Both the position numbers and the translations under genes were made by a program. Below, piece by piece: positions 9,604 through 21,883 of a DNA stretch of 64,000 bases (position 1 is its first letter; every line of letters starts with the position of its first letter). The notes beneath the pieces were generated by a model. That model made no database searches, was not told where the DNA came from, and was given only the letters and a program-made list of their open reading frames with translations. Source of the DNA: CALMFT01 sp964563595 (GTDB taxonomy: Bacteria > Patescibacteriota > Gracilibacteria > Absconditabacterales > Absconditicoccaceae); the NCBI GenBank assembly GCA_964563595.1, contig CAZLWR010000002.1:1-64000 (forward strand), read 5' to 3'.

Positions 9604-9986
9604 CTTTTTTATTATACATAAAAAATAAATAGTGTAGGACTGATAATCATGCAAAGTGAAAAGTCAAGGACATTTTTAATATTATATGTATAGTTATACC
9701 TCATATGTCCATATATAGTATAAGAAAGCCAAGAGTAGAGAAGTAGTTAAAATTATGATTATAGATAATAAAGATTACTAATACAAATATATCGACAAGT
9801 ATTATAAGTTGATAACGATTCACTATACAAATATGAAATAGTTGTCAAATAACAAAAACAATAGAGCGATAGGAGACAATATATCATAATAATATATAGA
9901 TACAAGGTCTATCAACAAGTAGAATGTACTATCTAATAGGAATCTAGTGATTTATACTTTTCTTGAAAAAGGCCTTGCAAAACAAA
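9604..9986. other. AT-rich non-coding stretch
   Basis: About 380 bp of very AT-rich DNA with stops in every frame. I see no RNA fold, repeat or clear promoter; it probably carries the promoter of the minus-strand secE cluster. Confidence 0.5.
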
Positions 9987-10244
9987 ATGAAAGGAGTAAA
10001 TACAGACTTCGTCCGCCCAAAATGACATTGTATCGGCTCCGAGACATTTTACGAAACTGGACACATTAGAACACCATGAGCTTATTTTACGAATCCATTT
10101 GACCATCCAACGGAGAGAAAAAATTACACTCTGCTGACGCTCTTGCTAGACAATACCCCAAACACGTATGACGTATTTTGTGATACAAAAATATCTTCTG
10201 ACAAGATAGACAGATTATCAATACATTCATTAGTTGAAATATAG
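9987..10244 (+). CDS. Possible small protein of 85 aa
   Basis: The frame starts MKGVNTDFVRPKGHCIGSET and runs to TAG using two TGA codons as glycine. It is polar and shows balanced composition, but no recognised domain, signal or membrane segment. With only two stop codons in this code, frames of this length do arise by chance in AT-rich DNA, so the call is tentative. It precedes the SulP gene on the same strand. A copy of CAGATTAT lies inside at about 10211-10218. Confidence 0.35.
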
Positions 10245-10385
10245 CAACTATAAACCTTTCCCAGCACTTCGCATCAAAAGATTACCGACACATCAATCTC
10301 TATCAATGTGTCAATGGCTGCAATCATAGTCCTCCATAAAAAATATTCAGTATTAGTGCCTTTATTTATTATTGGTTTTTTTAAT

Positions 10386-11624
10386 ATGCTCCGTAATCTT
10401 AAGTATGATTTTCCAGCAGGAATCTCAGTGTTTCTAGTTGCTGTCCCCCTTTGTCTTGGAATCGCCATTGCAAGCGGTGCTGACCCTATGGCAGGAATTA
10501 TTGCAGGAGTTATCTGATGAATAATAGTGTGATTGTTGAGTAAATCACCATTAAGCGTCTCCTGACCTGCGGCGGGCTTGGTCGCTATCGTGTCAGTGGC
10601 TATCACTAAACTGGGATTTGATCAGTTTCTTATTGCAGTTGTCTTAGCTGGTATTATCCAAATACTCTTGGGCCTCTCCAAAGTATCAAAATTCTCTCAT
10701 TATGTCCCTCATTCGGTAATCAAGGGGATGCTTGCAGCTATTGGGCTCACTCTTATCATCAAACAAACTCCCACCTTGCTCGGATCTGTAGGATATGATA
10801 TGAGCACTATAAGTCCTATTATCCTTAGTATCGGCGTACTATCATTGATTATTATGGTATTACGACAAGAAACACTTGGTAAAAAGTATAAATCAATACC
10901 CTGATCTCTTATAGCGGTAATTGCAGGAACAATCATATCTTGGACTATCAGCACTTATTTTCCAGAATTAGCTCTGAGTGCGAAACAACTTGTTGCCTTA
11001 CCAGTTCTGGAAAGTTTCAATCAGATCTCCAGCCTCATACATATACCTGCCATGGGCTCACGAAATAACCCACAGCTTTATATAACTGCTCTCACCATAG
11101 CACTCGTTGCAAGTATAGAGACCATCCTTTCTATACATGCGATAGATAAACTTGACCCAGAGCAAAGAAAAACTCCCCTCAATAGAGAGCTCATAGCACA
11201 AGGAATAGGAAACAGTCTGAGTGGCCTTATATGATGACTGCCTATCACTTCAGTGATCGTGAGAAGTTCAGTAAATCTCAATAGCAATGCCAAATCCAAG
11301 CAATCTGCAATCATACATGGTATATTTCTGATTATTGCTGTTATTTTTGGAGCAACTCTTATTAATATGATTCCCATGGCCTGTCTAGCTGCAGTATTAA
11401 TTATAACTTGATATAAGTTGATCTCTCCTCAAGTACTTGTACAACAACGAAAAGAATGATATCTCGAATTCACTTCTTTTCTTCTCACTATCGCGGTGGT
11501 AATAGCAGAAGACTTGCTATTGGGAGTGATTGCTTGAATCATTTTCTATTACATTATTCGCTATGTTCTTAGCAAGCAAGAAGCTTCAGCACTGGTCGCT
11601 GTAGTGGAAAACGAAAAAGATTAA
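10386..11624 (+). CDS. SulP-family anion transporter without STAS domain
   Basis: A 412-aa polytopic membrane protein. The N-terminus NLKYDFPAGISVFLVAVPLC followed by GIAIASGADPMAGIIAGVIGG is the SulP signature of the subfamily often paired with carbonic anhydrase, so bicarbonate or sulfate are the likely substrates. Later landmarks are SGPAAGL and SVNLNSNAKSKQS. Many Gly are TGA. The usual cytoplasmic C-terminal STAS domain is missing: the protein ends shortly after the last helix. ATG 10386 was preferred because it begins directly before the family N-terminus; in-frame GTG at 10308 and ATG at 10314 are alternatives. It overlaps the convergent pilin-like gene by 4 bp. Confidence 0.85.
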
Positions 11625-12052
11625 TTAATGAATTTCCCTATTGCCCAAAACAAGAAACTTACCACAAGCCAACTCAAACCGATAACAATAATAACAATTG
11701 CTACGCGTTTGACGGCTTTTTTTGCATTTTCTACACCATCCTTTTCTTTTTCAAAAAATATCATGAAAAAGTTATAAATCAGGATAATAACGCTGACTAA
11801 TGCTAACAGACTCAAAGCTATATTAACTAGCATCTGTATATACGTAAATATACTATCTGGAGTACTGCCTCAACCAAGCGAACCCACATCAAAACCGAAT
11901 ACTTTCAAAACCTGTTCAATAAAACTATCATTTTGTGCTTGCTGATCTATGACAACGGTCTTTAACGGATCTATAGGATTACTTGATGGATTTGCAGTGA
12001 ACTCATTCCCATAAGGGAAGTCTCCAGCAAGACGGAGCAGCATACTCATCAT
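11621..12052 (-). CDS. VirB2/TrbC-like two-helix pilin candidate
   Basis: A 143-aa protein. A polar N-terminal half is followed by two membrane helices, MLVNIALSLLALVSVIIL and VAIVIIVIGLSWLVVSFLFW, with a charged FFEKEKDGVENAKKAVKR loop between. That two-TM plan with a short basic loop is the hallmark of VirB2/TrbC-like pilins found in Patescibacteria, which would polymerise into a type IV secretion-type pilus. No cleavable signal peptide is obvious. The GLSWLVVSF segment uses TGG, while the equivalent GLSxLIVSF in the paralogue at 58517 uses CGG, a direct internal indication of CGG=Trp. Confidence 0.65.
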
Positions 12053-12165
12053 ATAGAAATTATATATTAAAAAGAGGTTACAAATAATTACTCTATGATA
12101 GTCAGATTATCCTTATTTTGCAAGCCAATCATGTAGGCTAAGCGATAAATGCTGGATAAATTATA

Positions 12166-12603
12166 ATGCCACACAAACGTATTTTATACCTTAGGACCTT
12201 CGTACTGCTCGATCTCATTACCCAGTATTATCAAAACCCTATCAACAAACGTACGATGCCGAACGCCAGTGTTTCCAGGCACGAATGAAACAGTATCTGC
12301 GGAGATGATATAACTGTTTTTTTGAATATAAATAATAATCAGATTATAGATCGATCTTATGATGGTAATACCAGCATGATTACCACGGCTGCTGCGAGTT
12401 TTTTCAGTGAACTCATTGTCGGAAAAACCTTAGAACAAGCATTATCTATGACGTATGAAAACACCATGATCCCCGAAGGGTTTGAGGTGACCCCCAGAAG
12501 AAAAAGAGCCGGTGGAATAGCTATACTTGCCACAAGAAATGCCATCCATGAGTTTATAGGAGATGGGCAGCATAATGTACGAGAAGATGTGGTAGAAATA
12601 TAA
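12166..12603 (+). CDS. NifU/IscU-like protein lacking two scaffold cysteines
   Basis: A 145-aa protein aligning to IscU/SufU scaffolds: SICGDDITVFLNINNNQI, then SYDGNTSMITTAAASFFSEL and VGKTLEQAL. The first ligand region keeps its cysteine (ICGDD). The second (normally GxGC-x-IS) reads GNTSMIT, and the third C region reads KRAGGIAILA. So only one of three cluster ligands is present. It may have become a non-assembling regulator or bind another ligand. The true start is the ATG at 12166; the frame needs one TGA=Gly. It converges on the hydrolase gene with a 3-bp gap. Confidence 0.7.
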
Positions 12604-12606
12604 TTC

Positions 12607-13857
12607 CTATATCGCAGCAATGTTATTGGTATTACTAAGTCTAGCATTATAACTCGCTATATTCTGATCTGCATCTTTCCAAACGTCAGTGTTAGACATG
12701 TAGATACCCCTAAATCAAGGAAGCGGATTATACTTTTGAATAATATTAACTAACCATATAGAAGAATTTCTCTTAGCAATGATATCGGCTACCGAACTTC
12801 AGCCATACTGCTGTTTAATATCCTCAACTTCAGCTATTATTTTTCTTGCGTCAGATTCTGACCTAGCAGAAAACATCTCCAAAACACTAAACGGTCTTCA
12901 AGAGTTTACAAACACACGGTTTCTTTCCTGTAAATTCCTAAACAAAGCGTTGATGCCTTGAATAGGCGTTGCGAAACTTCTTCTAAGTCCCTGATCCGTG
13001 TTTCCTACATTACCAAAGTTGTTTTTAGTAGTCATGTATCACTTTCTTCCAAAACTCGTTTCTTTTCATGCAATGAATAAAAATTGAGCCAAAGGAACTC
13101 ATGTTTTGACCGATTGAGCGATAATATGGTCAACGTAAGGAAGCAAAGGACTATGAGGGCTTTTTTCTTTTATAATGTCAGCCACCCTCTGTACTAACTG
13201 CATCTTATCGGGGCTAGCTTCAATAGCAGCTCATTGTTCGATGGGGGCAGCAGATGGCTTAACACCAGAAGCGACCTCTGGGGCCGTGATACTATCTGAT
13301 GTCATAGGCTGCATAGCGACAGCACTAGGCTTATTATTTTGTCTAAAGTTTTTTATAGCAGTCCTAGAGTTTGGTCAGATTACACCATCACATGCATCAA
13401 AAATTGATACTTTTTGGTTGTAACTGATCCCATAAAACCCATTTTCATATAAATAAAATTGTATGAGTTTCCTTTGATTCAAGGTAGTACGTGGTGTGCC
13501 GGGTTTTTCTAGTAAACTTATAAGAGAAGCAATAGCTTGATAGCCGTAGTCGTTTTTTTCTTTGATTCCTTCTAGCAAAAGAGCCTTTTTCAGATACAAA
13601 TCTACATTGAGTCGCTGCTCTTCATAGCCTATCTTTACGAGATTTTGCTTACAGTTTGTTCTTGTTGTTTCATTGAATGTCATATCTCTTATGGCTTGTT
13701 GTATAGGCTTTCAAGCTCTTGCAACCTCCTTTTTGATAAAACTCAAAATTTCAGCCTTTGCTTGGACCTTCTCGGATTCAGGAACAGCATTAGAGGCCTC
13801 TAGTTGCTCCAATACTTCCCTAAAGAGATGACTCAATAATCTAAATAATGTGTTCAT
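12607..13857 (-). CDS. Peptidoglycan-binding wall hydrolase (lysozyme-like)
   Basis: A 416-aa protein. Residues about 125-185 form a peptidoglycan-binding type 1 domain: FYLYENGFYGI...DACDGVIGPNSRTAIKNFRQ. Residues about 235-330 resemble a glucosaminidase/lysozyme-like fold: SPLLPYVDHIIAQSVKTG, then LFIAGKETSFG with the likely catalytic Glu, NNFGNVGNTDQG and ATPIQGINALFRNLQ. It would cleave wall glycan, of the cell itself or of a neighbour. There is no clear signal peptide, so export may use another system. Nine or so TGA codons are read as Gly. It lies downstream of the giant surface protein cluster on the same strand, beyond a terminator. Confidence 0.72.
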
Positions 13858-13985
13858 GAGTAATAATTCGTATATATACTGCTATACTTAGTATATCTCA
13901 GATTATCACAAATTACAATAATTCATAAACTGAAAGCCTATATTGAGTCATTATAACATTGCCTTTGGGCAAAAAGTCATTGCAA

Positions 13986-14012
13986 TAAAAAAACCCGGGA
14001 GTACCGGGCTTC
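13986..14012 (-). terminator. Terminator after the 14020-27184 gene series
   Basis: On the minus strand, AAGCCCGG, a short loop and CCGGGTT form the stem, followed by seven T. It starts about 10 bp after the stop at 14020, ending the transcript of the giant-gene cluster. Confidence 0.8.
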
Positions 14013-14019
14013 TTAGTGG

Positions 14020-14676
14020 TTATGAGTAGTGATAATAAGGCTGTGCAATTAAGGTATTATAAATATCTGCTTTTCTTAGATTGCCTCCTGTTACGCACTC
14101 CATCACAATATTCATATCGCATAGCAAATTAGAAATAACGGCCGGATCATTTGGGTTCAAAGCTTTACGATTCTCCATGATGGTAACGCCCTGATCATCC
14201 GTACCCAAATATGATCGATTAATGTCGCTAAAATCAATATTCTCAGGCGAACAATCATAAAAAGTAAATCATCTTGGATAGGTAAGCCCCATGTTAAATC
14301 ACTCCATAGCTGCTCCACGACTATTCAGTAGTGATCAATATTCATCTACTTCATCAATATGTATATCCAGGTTTCCATGAGTTAAAAGCATCGCACCGCC
14401 ACTAACTGTAAGTCTGTACTTTTTTCATGCTTTGAGAAAAGATCAGTTTTTTATAGCTGTAAATTGTAGATCACTAAAGAACTTTGTTTCTCATTCATAT
14501 CTTCAATATATGGGGTCGTCTAAATACAATTTAGATAATAGCAAACCTAGTTTATCGTGAAGAAATTCATGAACTGCTGGCGGATTATTGTGATTTGAAC
14601 GTGTCGGAAAAATCGGGTTGTTCATCGTATACAAATCATGAGGAAACAAATTACTGTTTACTGACTCACAAGACAT
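14020..14676 (-). CDS. Unknown protein coupled to the giant surface gene
   Basis: A 218-aa protein, not recognised. It starts MSCESVNSNLFPHDLYTMN and contains several TGA-encoded glycines (IY-TGA-RYE-TGA, PR-TGA-FTF). It is polar with moderate cysteine content, one GGAMLLTHGNLDIHIDEVDE segment that looks like a beta strand pair, and no obvious signal peptide. The start overlaps the end of the 2371-aa gene by 26 bp in a different frame, so coupling with that gene is likely; a start at the later ATG near 14625 is possible. A terminator follows. It may be an accessory factor of the surface protein. Confidence 0.7.
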
Positions 14677-17600
14677 TTGCAATTTCATCTGCACCTGGAA
14701 GTGCATCCCACAAACCACTATTAGGATTGATAAGTAGACTAGCTCCATCTAAGATATGTTGGATCTTGTATTCAAAGCTTGCACCCTCAAACCAATCATT
14801 GAGTACTACCCTTCTCTTATCAATAAGATTTTCCACTCCATTACCAATCAGTGTGCCTCTGAGTTTAAGACCTCCATTAGCACATCGTGATTTATTTTTG
14901 TCTGTATTTAAATAATAATCTGAATCAAATCATTTTCCAGCAATCAATATACCTTGGATAATCTGAGGAGCAGGATCATCGGTGTAATCATTACAGTTCG
15001 CATCGCCTCCGATTGTGATTGTACCATTGGGAACCACATACATAACGTTTTTCGCGATAGTATTATCTAATCTCAAGTTACCATTTTTAACAATTACAGT
15101 GCTATTATCAGCCACATCTTTTTCTTGTAAGGTTACAGAATTATCATAGACATAGATCTGCTTTCCAGGAACTTTCTTAGCAGTTACACCAGCTCACCCT
15201 TGAGCCAATTTATCATATTTGGATACAAAGTCAGAAACGATGTAAGCAATATTTTGTGTTGGTTGGAAGGCATTCAAAGTAAGTGACTGTTGTACTCCCT
15301 TGAGATAAAGATCAAATCTTGGTGTATTACTAGAGAATCCATAATATCCTTGGATAGCAGTGTCTTTCAAGGTACTTATAGTAGCACCCTTTTGAATCAT
15401 GTATCAGTCGCCCACTACGAAGTTGTACTGACATACTGTTCCATCATAACTTGAAGTAGCAGTGTTGGTACCACCAATACAAGTAGCGTACGTAATCTTT
15501 TTCAATTCGATCTTATACTCTCCATAAATACCCTGCGTAGTTGCTCTATCAAAGATAGCGACATATCTACCAAATGGTTTAGTAATCTGTTTATGGAACC
15601 AAAACTTCATAACTTGTGTGTCGAATCATTGATCACTGTTACATGGTATGGTGAACGTACTAACAGGATCTGTAGTTCCTCTTTTACCATTGTAAATAGA
15701 GAAAGTACATTGCATACTACTAGATAGTACTCTACCAACATCAGCATTACTACAACTACTTGCAGTCGTAACTTTACTTAAATCTATATTCCATCGGAAT
15801 GGAAAGTATTCTCCTTCATTGATACTTGGAGGATCTATATCCATACATTTTGGAGGATTTGTTGCATCCTTTAATCTACAATTAAGTTCACATATCTTGC
15901 CTTTGTTGCTTCCGTTTCTAATAACTCTATCGCTTGAAACACCCAAATCACAGTCTTCACCAAGCTCTACAATACCATTACCACAATAATTGAATGCTCC
16001 TCATCCTCACAAACTACATACTCCATTGATCATAGTAAGTCCTGGAGGACAAGCATTACAGTTTGGAGGATTTGTTGCACCATTTGGACAAGATTGAGGT
16101 GGAGTGATAGTAAATGTTTCTTTACATACTTCATGATTCCTCACTGCCATATAGTTACTAAGATTCGCATTGTCATGGCAGGCAAGCACAGAAATCTCAG
16201 ATGCAGTACAATACTCTATAGGAGTAGGTATATTTGCATACTCTGATAATGGAACAAAGCTTACCAGATATGGTGCAAGTGTAGGTTGAACTGCACACAA
16301 TTGATTATTAGATTTTCTCTTATAGGCACAAATCAAAGAATTCAGGTTATTATTCTGATAATAATCAAGTTTATAGTCTATATTGCCATCTACAATACAC
16401 TGAGCAATATAATTACCAGGTGCTGCAAACGTATAAGTTCCTTGAGGACCATACAAACTAGCTACTAAATTACTGCTCGAAATACTATCTCTGTAGATGT
16501 AAATCTGATGCACAGTTCATCCCAATGAACTACAAGAGAATGATACTACTTGTCCAGTTGTAGCAGTAATTGGATTAACAGCTATATCAATACATTGCAC
16601 ACCACTACTAGCACTTCCAGCATTCACCGTAACAGTTGTGTTACAGGCATTACTAGTTGTTCCAGCTACCTTACATTGAACACTATATGAACCAGGAGTG
16701 CTAAAGTAATGTAAGTAAGATTGTTGATTAGAAACCAATGTTCAATTTACAAACAGTTCATAGGCTCCACCAGATCCGATACAAGTTATGTTTCCAGTGA
16801 ATGATCAAGTTCCAAGAGATGGAGAGACATTTACCGAAGTACATACTGGATTGGATGTAGGAGTTGTGACTGTAACAGTCTTGATACAAGCAGGAGCAGT
16901 AACGCCACCAGCCTTACAAGTCAAGGTATATGTTCCTGGATCAGTGAACTCTACTGTCCCACCAGAAGTAGTCAGATTATTAAAGTAATTATTAGGTCAT
17001 ACTATAGATACAACGTAATCATTGTTGCTTACAAAACCACCATTACAAAAGAAGTTTACGTTCAATGGGCTTTGACCAGCAGTTGGACTCACCGTCATGT
17101 AGTTACACTTTGCATTAGAAATTTGAGTTGTTCAAACCAATGGCTTTATACAAGCATTACTAGTGATAGTCCCATCCGCAAAACATTGTACCGTATAGGC
17201 ACCAGTATTGGATAATACGAATGTGCCAGTAGGTGTATTTCCAATAACCTGACCATTAGCAACAATACCAGGACCGAACAATTTCACAACATAAGATGTT
17301 GCTCCTTGAGCAGTACAGCTATAACTTACTGTATATGGCACTGTACCAGTAGAAGGATTGATACTGAGGTTGTTACATGCTACATTGGACGTAGGTTCAT
17401 TAACATCCCACATAATCATATCTTCATCATCTTCATTCGGCATACCATTGGGGCCCATATTACATGGATCACTATCTGGATCTTGTGGTTCACCAGGTTC
17501 TTCATAGGCACATACCTCTGTTCTATTTTTCTCCCATACTGCAAGAATAATCTTAGCTTGGATAGTAATGCTTGTAGTTTGACCCGGAGCCAATGATGCT

Positions 17601-20600
17601 ATAGATCGTTGGTAAGTGTTGTTACCCAGAGCAATACCATTTGGTTGACTTGAAATATATTGCAAACTACTTGGTAAATAATCTTTTACTGTGAAGTTGG
17701 TAGCAGTTGTGGTGCCACTATTTCAAACTATAAGCTTGAAACTAATAATATCTCATGAGTTAAAGTTTGCATGATCTGGAGTATTGGTATCAGCAAATAA
17801 CTTCTTAATATTGAGATCGATGAATGGCGTAGTACTCGTGTTCACTGATTTCAAACACGCAGGAGACGTAATTGTGCCATTTACCAAACACTTGATTTGA
17901 TAAGCGCCTGGGTTTGTTATAGTATAAGTACCAGTTGGATTAGTTCCTATATTTGTTATCACGCCATTTTGAATAAGCTGAATAGTATATGCTGTTGCAT
18001 TTGTTGCAGCACAGTTATATGATACCGTTAATGGCACATTTCCATTCACTGGAGTAACCGTCAACGCATCACATGTTGTAGGGTTCTCCGGAGTGGGCAC
18101 ATCAAATCAAGCACAACTCTCATCATCTTCTATATCCTGTCCTGGATGATTGAAAGGATCGCTATCAATATCACGAGGACTAACATTTGAAGATACACCG
18201 CTGTAATTACCAGCTTCAGCACAGTTGTCATACCAACCCGCCCTGAGTATCTTTCATGTTAAGTATACTGATTTTGTTTGTTGAGGAGCTAATCATCCAA
18301 TGATATTCCATTGAATAGTCTGCCCTACAACTTGTATGCCACCGTCAGATGCAGAAATAAACTGTATACCATTTGGTAAATAGTCTTTCACGCTCAGTGT
18401 AGGTATTGGCACATTGCTATTATTGAACACCGTGATCTTAAATTGCACCAATCATCCTGATACAAGGGTACCGGGAGGAGTTGTCACTATCTTTGTCAGT
18501 TCGACATCATAGTTAACCGGCGTAGGCGGATTGACCCAGAAACAAACCTCATCTTCGTCATCTTCAGATGGATTGCCGTTAGCTCACATGTTAAATGGAT
18601 TACTATCACTATCACGAGGGATAGCGTTAGAATTCATTCCGCTATAATTACCTGCCTCTGCGGCATTACATGGATCTGGATTGATAGACGTATATTTAGC
18701 AGTTCCTTGAACCGTAAAAGTAATTGATTGGTTTGGTAATAAATTGATACCATTCCAGGTTATAAGATTTCACTGAACGATACCTCCATTACTTGCAGTA
18801 ACATTGATCAGTGCCAATGCAGGAAGATAATCTTTCACGCTTACATTATTGGCAGCAGTATTACCTTTATTGGTCACCGTGACGTTGAAAGTTACCACTT
18901 CACCACTATTGAACATATTGTGAGAAGGGTCTACTAGTACTTTCTCAAGTTCAATATCTATATAAGGAGTAATCGGATTGACTACGTTGTAACACAAGAC
19001 ATCTTCATCATCTTCAGATGGCACGCCACTAGAAGTCATAGTACATGGGTTACTATCTGGATCTTGTGGTTCACCAGCTTCTTCATAAGCACATACTTCT
19101 GTTTTATTAGTGAAGTTTCCTTCTTGGTTTATCTTACCAGTGAGATAGAGCGTAATTGATTGATTTGGAGCAAGTGGTCCAGGGATAGTCCACGTAACAG
19201 TTCCATTTGCATTTACACCTCCATTGGAAGCAGAAACAAATTGATATCAAGCAGGGAGATAATCCTTGACAGTAAAGTTTCTTGCACCAGTGTTTCCCTT
19301 ATTAGTTACAATAATCTTGAATCAAACAAAGGCTCAAGAATTAAATGTCTCACATGTTTGGCTGCCATTGGTATGTTGTTTATCAATCTCAAGATCAATA
19401 AATGGAGTGACCGCCGGAGTAAACCAGAAATCCATTTTACAGGTATTAACAGCATAACCCGTTCACTCTGGCTGAATGCCATCTACGATACATTTTACTC
19501 GATATACATTACTATTATTAATAGAATAATTAAAGGTTCCATTTCATGCATTGATCGTTGCTCTGGTAAACATAGTACCATTGACCAACTCAATAAGCAT
19601 ACAACTCATAGCGCCTTGAGAATTGGTTGTATAACTCAGTGTCACAGGTAGGTTTAGTAAGTTAGCAACACCATTGATAACTGGTATATTTCCAGGATTT
19701 GCAATAACCTGAAGATTATTACAGAAACCATTTTGTACTGGAGGATTCACTGTTACTGGCACATCATCACAATTATTTGACGTATTTGTTTCAGCACTGT
19801 TATTGGTGCCTATCACAGTTTCTACACAAACATTGTTTATTTGTGTAGCAGGCGTTGACGAAACTACTTTCGCCTTGAGTATATAAGTACAGCTCTGTCC
19901 GACAGGCAGATTTGCATTGGTTACATATTGATTATTTGTTTGACCATTTCGATTTGGAGACCCCAATGTCCCACATTTCGTACCATTGCCAGCATCAGAT
20001 GTAAATCCTTGATAAGCACCAAGAGTTACTTGACCAGCGGGTAGAGTTTCATGCAAGGTCCATGATTTTGCATTCGTTCAAGTCACATTTGTGACTACAA
20101 ACTTATAAGTAATGATGTCTCAAGAACTTACTGTAGTTGAACCACTTACTGTTTTTACAATAGTAAGATCAGGCGGAGTAATAACAGCAGGAGGAGATAC
20201 TACTACTGTTTTATTACAATTTGGATCGCTATCTCCACCAACAGTACACTGGATTTGATGAGTACCGGCAGGGAGGTTAGTAAATGAACCAACTTTTGTT
20301 GTCTTTGTGATTTCATTACCGTTTTGTAAGAAAGCAGTAACTACATAATTATTTGAGTTTGCTCATGTACAGTTATAACTGACATTCAATGGAGCTGTTC
20401 CATTGCTAGGGCCAACCCATAAACTAATACATTGTGCAGCTGGTGCTGACACCGTTACACTACCCGGACACGCATTTGGAGCCGTTACCTGGCCATTACC
20501 AAATGCTTTACATTCGTATGTATAACTAGCAGCAGGTAGAGGTACGCTATATGCATAACTTGAACCAGCTTGGATATTCGTGAATACTGTTTGACCAGCA

Positions 20601-21766
20601 GCGTTTTTTACGATAAGTTGTACGCCAGTCACATTCGCAGAATTTGGAGTACCACAAGTTACCTGTAAGTTTTGACCACTGGTAAGGGTACCGCCATTTG
20701 CAACTGTTGGATTAACTGGAGTAAGTTGACATATGGGTGCAGCAGGAGGAGATACTACTACTGTTTTATTACAATTTGGATCGCTATCTCCACCAACAGT
20801 ACACTGGATTTGATGAGTACCGGCAGGGAGGTTAGTAAATGAACCAACTTTTGTTGTCTTTGTGATTTCATTACCGTTTTGTAAGAAAGCAGTAACTACA
20901 TAATTATTTGAGTTTGCTCATGTACAGTTATAACTGACATTCAATGGAGCTGTTCCATTGCTAGGACTTATAGACATACTAATACATTGTGCAGGAGGCG
21001 TAACAACCTGGCACTGGGCACTACAGATAACTCCATTTACAGAAGTGATTCCATCATTTTGAGCACCGTTGTCACATCCTTCATTTACATTGAATTTAAT
21101 ATTAGGGAAATTTGCAGGGCTACCTTCGTATATAGCTCATTGTGTACCGTTATCTCTGATACCATCTCCACAAAATGCAACTGTTATGTTAGCACACTCA
21201 TCAGGAGCCGTAAAGGGAGTTGGACTTCATTGGGCAGTATAGTTTCCATTTTCTACCGTATAAGAACCATTAGTAGGATTAAAGTTGGTAACTTGTTGAT
21301 ACGCCGCACCATTAGCGTTCATATTTGCATATGAGGTACCCTTTAGTTTAAATACGGCCTGAGCTGATATCTGAGATCTATTGTTGAGACCAGCCTTATG
21401 TCCATCTACACCGATAGTTGCATATGTCCAAGTCACTTGTGAAGTTCCTTTGAACTTAGAATTAGATATAGCCTGAAAAGTCGCACCATTCATTGAATTA
21501 TTGGCATTATAGAAATTTACTTTACTCCCACCTACCGTATCAAATACATGGAATCTAGTAGATTCACCAATGTACAAATCACTCAATACGACATCATTAC
21601 CTTGGTATACAAGGAAGTCCCTGGTGATGGGACAAGTCTGAGTGGTGTTTACTGGTATATTGAGGTCATTTGGTCGTTGGAATGCCAACGCTGGAAGGAA
21701 AGAGATTACATTTCCCAAGAGGGATTGGACCAACATCAAAGTCAGTACTCATACTTTTGATAACAT
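14651..21766 (-). CDS. Giant secreted surface protein (2371 aa), DUF11/PKD-like repeats
   Basis: I checked the spans between the longer open segments for in-frame TAA/TAG and found none, so this is one gene. It begins MLSKVGVLTLMLVQSLLGNV, a signal peptide. Then follow repeated 80-100 residue Ig-like modules of the type CxxLxVxPxxGxxPLxVxYxC, and several DUF11-like modules (KDYLPxxLxxxxxSxGG...VTNKGNT). Four DUF11 units end with an acidic Asp/Pro tail such as PRDSDSNPFNMGANGNPSEDDED. Cysteines are frequent and probably disulfide-bonded. The C-terminus has no sortase motif or helix. A surface adhesin or stalk is the best guess. Two modules contain a perfect 226-bp DNA repeat. Confidence 0.88.
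20185..20410 (-). repeat. 226-bp perfect direct repeat, copy distal
   Basis: Identical by eye to 20740-20965, offset 555 bp (185 codons), inside the giant surface gene (about residues 453-527). It encodes one Ig-like module. Confidence 0.95.
20740..20965 (-). repeat. 226-bp perfect direct repeat, copy proximal
   Basis: Second copy (about residues 268-342 of the giant surface protein). The frame is preserved because the offset is a multiple of three. Flanking sequence diverges sharply on both sides. Confidence 0.95.
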
Positions 21767-21883
21767 ACGGAGGTTTAGTTGCATTTTACAAAAGTTGTAG
21801 GTAAATAGGGTATTCTCAGTATTTTTAAATGTTTATACAGTTTTAATAGTTCTTGTCAAGTCATTATATAACACATTTTCTGA

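Noticed and set aside
14595..14700. Possible frameshift joining the giant surface protein to the 218-aa protein
   Set aside because: The giant gene ends at a clear TAA (14651-14653) and the next gene has its own ATG at 14676 in another frame, a normal short overlap.
20185..20965. CRISPR-like repeats
   Set aside because: Only two long identical copies, in coding frame, without spacers.
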